Assembly (NCBI GenBank): GCA_019751575.1 | Contig: JAIENF010000463.1 | Span: forward strand, 1 to 5,010 | Direction of reading: 5' to 3' | DNA length: 5,010 bases | Source of the DNA: Burkholderiales bacterium | GTDB taxonomy: Bacteria; Pseudomonadota; Gammaproteobacteria; Burkholderiales; CAIKXV01 | Shown: piece after piece, positions 1-5,010 of the stretch | Layout of the letters: each line of letters opens with the position of its first letter | How positions within the stretch are numbered: position 1 is the stretch's first letter | The notes under the pieces: generated by a model | The model's database searches: none | What the model saw: only the letters and a program-made list of their open reading frames with translations | What the model was told of the DNA's origin: nothing | Program-made: the position numbers and the translations under genes

Positions 1-1638
<1,638 letters not shown>

Positions 1639-1793
1639 CCGCCTGCCTGGCGGGCGAAGGCGCGGGATCGCTGGCAAAGGTCATATAACTGACTTCATCT
1701 GCCGGCAACGCGCGCCTTCCCGCAGCCCGAGGGAACCATCGTGTCGTTTTCCTGTCTATCCGGAAGCTGTGTCCAACCGGAGGAGGAACCGCG
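1639..1793 (+). other. Intergenic spacer and leader between typA and the membrane-protein gene
   Basis: This 155-base spacer holds no gene that I can support. It has two weak inverted repeats: 1641-1655 (GCCTG/CGGGC with one G-T pair, 5-base loop) and 1717-1721 with 1731-1735 (TTCCC/GGGAA, 9-base loop). Neither is followed by a T run, so I do not call a terminator for typA. A TATAAC at 1684-1689 resembles a -10 box, but nothing like TTGACA lies 16-18 bases upstream. Whether the next gene has its own promoter or reads through from typA is therefore open. Confidence 0.5.
1779..1786 (+). promoter_or_regulatory. Strong Shine-Dalgarno sequence for the membrane-protein gene
   Basis: GGAGGAGG lies 7 bases before the ATG at 1794, an optimal spacing. 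It fixes that ATG as the start and suggests efficient translation. Confidence 0.85.
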
Positions 1794-2276
1794 ATGACCG
1801 CATTTCCCGCTGACGTACCGCACGCCGAGACCGTCTCCGCGGCCGAACCGAAACCCCGGATGCTGCTCGGGCTGGTGGGTCTGCTGGCCTGGCTGGCCAG
1901 CTTTGCCGTGATCGATTTCGCGCATGATGCGCTGATGGTGGGTGGCGCTGCCGGCACCGCGTCGGGGTTCGCCTACGCCCTCTATGAACTTGCCGCGGGT
2001 TACCTGCTCGGCTTCGTGGCCGCACTCGCGATCTGGCGACTCGCCAGCCTGCTGCAGGGCGGCGACAACGAGCTGTTTGCCGAGATCCCGTGGGTCCGGT
2101 GGGCGTCGGTGGCGGGGCTTGCCGTGGTGATCGTCGCCTGCCTGGCCGGCGCAGCGATGCACAATGCCAACGGCCCGACCCTGCTCTACGATGCAGCCTT
2201 TGCGGCCGCGCTGGTCGTGGTCTTCGCCGGCGTTGTCCCGCTCTACAGGAGCCTGCAGGCTGCGCGCAGGCGCTGA
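1794..2276 (+). CDS. Unrecognised 160-residue four-helix membrane protein
   Basis: I do not recognise a family. The ATG is supported by a strong Shine-Dalgarno sequence 7 bases upstream. A polar N-terminus of about 22 residues with no cleavable signal is followed by four hydrophobic stretches at about 23-42, 58-82, 103-122 and 131-151. The C-terminus is basic (QAARRR), which by the positive-inside rule suggests both ends are cytoplasmic. The loop between helices 2 and 3 carries acidic residues (GGDNELFAEIP). Acidic and His residues sit in or beside helices: Asp41, His44 and Asp45 at the end of helix 1, Glu65 in helix 2, and His123 after helix 3. It follows typA on the same strand and ends 45 bases before a convergent gene. 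Base composition and reading-frame usage match its neighbours, so nothing suggests recent transfer. The function is unknown, and it could be a small stress-linked or metabolite-linked inner-membrane protein. The coding call is solid. Confidence 0.85.
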   Translation: MTAFPADVPHAETVSAAEPKPRMLLGLVGLLAWLASFAVIDFAHDALMVGGAAGTASGFAYALYELAAGYLLGFVAALAIWRLASLLQGGDNELFAEIPWVRWASVAGLAVVIVACLAGAAMHNANGPTLLYDAAFAAALVVVFAGVVPLYRSLQAARRR

Positions 2277-2283
2277 CGAGTCC

Positions 2284-2316
2284 CCCGCGTACGGCCTCCC
2301 GCTCGCCGTACACGGG
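2284..2316. terminator. Hairpin between convergent genes, probable bidirectional terminator
   Basis: GTACGGC (2289-2295) pairs perfectly with GCCGTAC (2305-2311) across a 9-base loop. After one C-A mismatch the stem continues with CCCG (2284-2287) against CGGG (2313-2316). It fills most of the 45 bases between the two convergent stop codons (2276 and 2322), which is where a shared terminator is expected. There is no T tract on either side, so it is not a textbook intrinsic terminator. It may act with Rho or mainly protect the 3' ends. Confidence 0.6.
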
Positions 2317-2321
2317 CCGAC

Positions 2322-2876
2322 TCAGAACCGGTAGGTGAACTCGACCATGTGGAAATCGGCACCGATCGTCCGGGGGCCGTAGGCGCCTGCGTCGGAATAA
2401 TGCTGGAACCGGTAACCGACCCCGATGCGCCGGTGCAACGGAACGGTGACGCCGAACGTAAGGGCGGCCTGGAGGGCGCCACCGAAATCCTGGTCGGCAA
2501 ACCGGTGCTCGCTCATCAGGGCCAGCCCGGCACCCAGGTCGAGCGTGAAGCGGCCATCCTGGCTGCCGAACGCCAGCACCGGGATCGCCGAGACGACAAG
2601 GGCGGTCTTGCCGGCGCCGTGCATGGCACCGGCGCTCGTGATGACGCGAGTGCCGACGCCCCAGCCTGAAGCGTGATAGCGCTGCCAGGGCAGGCGGAAG
2701 GTTGCCACCAGGTCGTAGGCGTTGAAGGACTCGGGCGCCACCTGGCCGAGCACGCGCTTCTCACCCACCCGGGCCCGCACGCCGGCGCTCAGGAAATCCA
2801 GGCCGGCCGCAGCGGTAGGCCAGGGAAACAGGGACAGTGACAACAGGACAGCGGTGATCGTGCCGAGTCGGGCCAT
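2322..2876 (-). CDS. PagL-like lipid A 3-O-deacylase (acyloxyacyl hydrolase family)
   Basis: PagL enzymes are eight-stranded outer-membrane barrels that remove the 3-O acyl chain of lipid A. The predicted protein has 184 residues, and PagL precursors are usually about 170-190. The first ~24 residues form a Sec signal peptide (MARLG, a hydrophobic core, then TAAAG). Amphipathic beta segments follow, and the last residue is Phe (TYRF), as in many outer-membrane proteins. The family signature is GYRFQHYSDAG at 154-164, giving the candidate catalytic pair His159 and Ser161 (His codon at 2400-2402). The third catalytic residue of Pseudomonas PagL, a Glu 12 residues after the Ser, appears here as Asp174, 13 residues after it; Glu179 is an alternative. 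I chose the ATG at 2874-2876 because it places the signal peptide at the N-terminus. A GTG at 2928-2930 would add 18 residues without a ribosome site. The Shine-Dalgarno sequence of the chosen start is also weak. The family call is good, but activity is unproven. Confidence 0.8.
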   Translation of the reverse strand: MARLGTITAVLLSLSLFPWPTAAAGLDFLSAGVRARVGEKRVLGQVAPESFNAYDLVATFRLPWQRYHASGWGVGTRVITSAGAMHGAGKTALVVSAIPVLAFGSQDGRFTLDLGAGLALMSEHRFADQDFGGALQAALTFGVTVPLHRRIGVGYRFQHYSDAGAYGPRTIGADFHMVEFTYRF

Positions 2877-3067
2877 GCTTGAGACATCCACTGCAGTGCA
2901 CAGCCAACGGCAGCCATGGGCCCGGTGCACGGGTTGAGGGGCGCTGCAGGCCGCGCCTGTACCCGCGCAGCCAGCCGTGCATCCAGCGGAAACAGACCAT
3001 GGATCCGGCGGATAGTTCCCCGCCCTGCCGGACCTGCCCCGCCAGGCCCCTCGCCCGGGCGCTGGAT
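2877..3067 (-). other. Intergenic spacer upstream of the PagL-like gene
   Basis: These 191 bases lie between the DUF4197 stop and the PagL-like start, both on the minus strand. I see no gene. A perfect 10-base palindrome CACTGCAGTG (2889-2898) sits 12 bases upstream of the PagL-like ATG. A C-rich tract (3018-3050, G-rich on the transcribed-sense minus strand) and a 10-base palindrome CGCCCGGGCG (3052-3061) lie near the DUF4197 end. I could not identify a -35/-10 pair with confidence on the minus strand. Confidence 0.5.
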
Positions 3068-3073
3068 TCAGCG
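3060..3073 (-). repeat. Small hairpin at the DUF4197 stop codon
   Basis: CGCTG (3060-3064) and CAGCG (3069-3073) form a 5-bp stem with a 4-base loop that includes part of the TGA stop. On the minus strand it is followed by G-rich sequence rather than a T run, so it is not called a terminator. It may be chance. Confidence 0.3.
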
Positions 3074-3820
3074 ACCGATGGCCCCGAACACCCGGCGCGC
3101 GACGTCGGTGGCAGCGCCCACGGGATTGGCGCGGATCTTCTTTTCTTCCTCGCCGACCATGAAGTACAGCCCGTCGAGCGCCTTGTTGGTCACGTAGGGC
3201 TCGAGCTTGGCCTGCTTTGCATCGACGACGCCGAGCGAGGCACCGCGTTCCGCGATCGCGTTGTACTGCTGGGCAAGCCCGACCTTCTCGGTCGCCTTGC
3301 CGACCACCGGCAGGAATCGATTGAACAGTTCCCCGCTGGTGACCTTGCGGAAGTAGTCGGTCGCCGCCGTCTGGCCCCCGGTCAGGATCCCCTGTGCATC
3401 CTGCACGCTCATCGACTTGATCGCCGACTGCAGCAGGGAGAGCGACTGCGGCACGGCCGCTTCGGCGGCCCGGTTGATCGACTGATGCAGTTCGTCGAAC
3501 TGCCCGCTCATGCCGAGCAGGCGGGCGGGACTGCGCAACCGCTCGAGCGTATCGGGCAGCGGGATCTTCACCTGGGGGTTGTTCCAGAAGCCGTTGGCGG
3601 TGCCGAGCAGGGACACCGCCGTGGAGGCCCCCTGGCTCAGCGCGGCGCGCAGCGCACCGACCTGGTCGGCGCCGGAGATGCCGGCCAGCCCCTGGGCGCG
3701 CACGGAAGCCGGGAGGCAGAGCAGGCCGGCCGTCGCAAGCAGCAGGCCGGCCACGTCGCGGCGCTTCGTCGAGAACCCGCCATCCTGGTCGGGCAGGATC
3801 AATCCAGCCTGTGCGCGCAT
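3068..3820 (-). CDS. DUF4197 family exported protein with a Tat-like signal
   Basis: The product has 250 residues from the ATG at 3818-3820, chosen because GGAGG sits just upstream; a GTG at 3860-3862 would add 14 residues. It matches the DUF4197 family as I remember it, in order: GISGADQVGALRAALSQGAS (48-67), the NPQVKIPLP block (81-89), INRAAEAAVP (115-124), MSVQDAQGILTGG (137-149), GLAQQYN (181-187), and the C-terminal YVTNKALDGLYFMVGEEEKKI (209-229). The family is found mainly in proteobacteria and has no established biochemical function. The N-terminus has a twin arginine (Arg20-Arg21, KRRDVAGLL) before a hydrophobic core and a possible cleavage near VRAQ (residues 40-43), suggesting export to the periplasm, possibly by Tat. 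Before the twin arginine lie about 19 mostly polar residues. The mature part looks largely helical. The gene starts 46 bases after the lipA stop with no visible terminator, so co-transcription with lipA is likely. Confidence 0.88.
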   Translation of the reverse strand: MRAQAGLILPDQDGGFSTKRRDVAGLLLATAGLLCLPASVRAQGLAGISGADQVGALRAALSQGASTAVSLLGTANGFWNNPQVKIPLPDTLERLRSPARLLGMSGQFDELHQSINRAAEAAVPQSLSLLQSAIKSMSVQDAQGILTGGQTAATDYFRKVTSGELFNRFLPVVGKATEKVGLAQQYNAIAERGASLGVVDAKQAKLEPYVTNKALDGLYFMVGEEEKKIRANPVGAATDVARRVFGAIGR

Positions 3821-3824
3821 CTTT

Positions 3825-3829
3825 CCTCC
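3825..3829 (-). promoter_or_regulatory. Shine-Dalgarno sequence deciding the DUF4197 start
   Basis: On the minus strand GGAGG is followed after 4 bases (AAAG) by the ATG at 3820-3818. The spacing is short but workable. No comparable site precedes the alternative GTG at 3862. Confidence 0.7.
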
Positions 3830-3866
3830 GGTGTCGTTCGTATCGTTGATGGAACAGCGCACGCGG

Positions 3867-4892
3867 TCAGCCGGCGGTTGACAGCGGAGCGACGACGCCC
3901 GCGTCGTGGGCCTGCCGATCCGCGTGGTAGCTCGAGCGGACCATCGGTCCGCAGGCGGCGTGGGCGAAACCCATCTTCGTCGCCTCGGCTTCGTACATCG
4001 CGAAGGTGTCCGGATGCACGAAGCGGCTCACCGGCAGGTGGTGGCCCGAGGGTTGCAGGTACTGGCCGATGGTGAGCATGTCGACATCGTGCGCACGCAT
4101 CTCGCGCATCACGTCGAGGATCTCTTCATCGGTCTCGCCGAGCCCGACCATCAGGCCGGACTTGGTCGGCACCTTCGGATGGCGCGCCTTGAATTCCTTC
4201 AGCAGCAGCAGCGAATTGGCGAAATCCGCCCCCGGGCGCGCCGCCTTGTACAGCCGGGGCACGGTTTCCATGTTGTGGTTCATCACGTCCGGAGGACCGG
4301 CGTCGAGGATGGCCAGCGCGCGCTCGCGCCGGCCGCGGAAATCGGGGACCAGCACCTCGATGGTGGTGCCTGGCGACAACGCCCGCACCGAGCGGATGCA
4401 GTCGACGAAATGCCCCGCGCCGCCGTCGCGCAGGTCGTCGCGGTCGACGCTGGTGATCACCACGTAGCGCAACCCGAGCGCGGCGATGGTCTCGCCGAGG
4501 TGGCGCGGTTCGTCGGGGTCGGGCGGCAGCGGACGGCCATGGCCGACATCGCAGAACGGGCAGCGCCGGGTGCACAGGTCGCCGAGGATCATGAACGTCG
4601 CGGTGCCCTTGCCGAAGCACTCGCCGATGTTCGGGCAGGACGCCTCTTCGCATACCGTGTGCAGCTTCTGCTCGCGCAGGATCTTCTTGATCTCGTAGAA
4701 GCGCGAATCGGGATGCGGGGCCTTGACGCGGATCCAGTCGGGCTTCTTGAGCGCCTCGCCCACCGGCACGATGCGGATCGGGTTGCGCGAGGTCTTCGCC
4801 TGCGCCTTCTGTTTCTCGCCGGCGGCGGGCGAGGTCGCGCCGGACGCGGCACCAGGCGCGGCGGGGGACGGGGAAACCGGGGCTGAGCTCAT
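3867..4892 (-). CDS. lipA: Lipoyl synthase LipA (radical SAM)
   Basis: LipA inserts sulfur at C6 and C8 of octanoyl groups bound to lipoyl domains of pyruvate and 2-oxoglutarate dehydrogenases and the glycine cleavage H protein. It acts in the cytoplasm and sacrifices its auxiliary 4Fe-4S cluster as the sulfur source. The 341 residues show the auxiliary-cluster motif [12 protein letters not shown] (Cys81, Cys86, Cys92), the radical-SAM motif CTRRCPFC (Cys107, Cys111, Cys114), [14 protein letters not shown] (146-159), [13 protein letters not shown] (203-215), SGLMVGLGE (245-253) and the C-terminal RSSYHAD (319-325), which carries the Ser ligand of the auxiliary cluster. All key residues are present. 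The first ~33 residues are rich in Ala, Pro and Ser and look disordered, making the protein about 13 residues longer before the first Cys than E. coli LipA. The ATG at 4892 is supported by its ATGA overlap with the upstream lipB stop. No clear Shine-Dalgarno sequence precedes it, and the next in-frame Met is 101. Confidence 0.97.
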   Translation of the reverse strand: MSSAPVSPSPAAPGAASGATSPAAGEKQKAQAKTSRNPIRIVPVGEALKKPDWIRVKAPHPDSRFYEIKKILREQKLHTVCEEASCPNIGECFGKGTATFMILGDLCTRRCPFCDVGHGRPLPPDPDEPRHLGETIAALGLRYVVITSVDRDDLRDGGAGHFVDCIRSVRALSPGTTIEVLVPDFRGRRERALAILDAGPPDVMNHNMETVPRLYKAARPGADFANSLLLLKEFKARHPKVPTKSGLMVGLGETDEEILDVMREMRAHDVDMLTIGQYLQPSGHHLPVSRFVHPDTFAMYEAEATKMGFAHAACGPMVRSSYHADRQAHDAGVVAPLSTAG

Positions 4893-5010
4893 TCGTGGAC
4901 GATCGGGAAGTTGGCCTGGAGGCGGGTGATGAACAGTTCGGCAAGCCTGCCGGCCAGCTCGTCGGCCGTGCGTTCGATGCCCAGCGAACGCGTCTGGGTG
5001 ACGGCGAGGC
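4889..5010 (-). CDS. lipB: LipB octanoyltransferase, C-terminal 39 residues only
   Basis: Reading the minus strand from the window edge, codons from 5008 down to the TGA at 4891-4889 give 39 residues beginning [11 protein letters not shown] and ending NFPIVHE. The start of the gene lies beyond the window. The GLxVT-x-LGI-like opening, followed by an amphipathic helix ([14 protein letters not shown]), resembles the C-terminal part of LipB after its active-site Cys/Lys region. LipB usually sits directly upstream of lipA in related bacteria. LipB transfers the octanoyl chain from acyl carrier protein to lipoyl domains and so makes the substrate of LipA. The stop codon overlaps the lipA start in an ATGA, which argues for one operon with translational coupling. 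The piece is short and no catalytic residue is in view, so the identity rests on this short match and on context. The reading frame itself is well supported by the overlap. Confidence 0.72.
   Translation of the reverse strand, partial: LAVTQTRSLGIERTADELAGRLAELFITRLQANFPIVHE

Noticed and set aside
1641..1655. Possible terminator just after the typA stop
   Set aside because: The stem is only five pairs, one of them G-T, with no T run following.
1684..1689. TATAAC as a -10 box for the membrane-protein gene
   Set aside because: There is no -35-like hexamer at a suitable distance, and a single hexamer is not enough to call a promoter.
1695..2313. Two overlapping minus-strand open frames opposite the membrane-protein gene
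   Set aside because: The plus-strand frame has a strong ribosome site and clear membrane segments. The minus frames are Arg/Pro/His-rich shadows.
2349..2669. Plus-strand open frame opposite the PagL-like gene
   Set aside because: The minus strand encodes a signal peptide, the His-x-Ser motif and a C-terminal Phe. The plus frame has none of these and no ribosome site.
3710..3730. Lipobox in the DUF4197 signal (AGLLC)
   Set aside because: The residue before Cys35 is Leu, not the small residue required, and a better cleavage site lies further on near VRAQ.
2879..4075. 398-codon plus-strand open frame covering the DUF4197 gene and part of lipA
   Set aside because: It runs antisense to two recognisable genes, has no ribosome site, and is Arg/Pro/Gly-rich with no domain that I recognise.
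4198..4212. Short CAG-like triplet run within lipA
   Set aside because: It encodes a Leu run in a conserved part of LipA and is explained by codon preference.
3906..4886. Long plus-strand open frame (326 codons) opposite lipA
   Set aside because: It is antisense to a complete, motif-rich lipA. Its Arg/Gly/Ala/His-rich composition is typical of antisense frames in GC-rich genes.

Overview
The window is GC-rich, densely coding bacterial DNA. It most resembles a Gram-negative proteobacterium, and a betaproteobacterium or close gammaproteobacterium is my best guess. The reasons are a PagL-type outer-membrane enzyme, a DUF4197 exported protein, a lipB-lipA pair, and TypA and LipA sequences close to what I remember of the proteobacterial proteins. 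The taxonomic placement is inference. I see no rRNA, tRNA, CRISPR array, insertion sequence, phage gene or attachment site.

Plus-strand half (1-2276): the window opens inside typA/bipA, a ribosome-associated translational GTPase that lacks only its N-terminal part here. After a 155-base spacer comes a 160-residue predicted four-helix inner-membrane protein that I do not recognise. It has a strong Shine-Dalgarno sequence of its own.

Junction (2277-2321): the transcription units converge here. The 45-base gap holds a strong imperfect hairpin that probably acts as a shared terminator.

Minus-strand half (2322-5010), in transcription order from the right: the 3' end of lipB (octanoyltransferase), lipA (lipoyl synthase) overlapping it by ATGA, a DUF4197 exported protein 46 bases later, and, after a 191-base spacer, a PagL-like lipid A 3-O-deacylase. 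LipB moves the octanoyl group from acyl carrier protein to the lipoyl domains, and LipA then inserts the two sulfurs. These two genes are clearly one functional unit. DUF4197 is close enough to be co-transcribed. The PagL-like gene may have its own promoter, although I could not identify one convincingly.

The window looks like ordinary chromosomal housekeeping DNA, and I found no convincing undescribed multi-gene system. The items most worth a second look are the unclassified membrane protein with acidic and histidine residues near its helices, the PagL-like enzyme with Asp where the catalytic Glu is expected, and the Tat-like signal on the DUF4197 protein.
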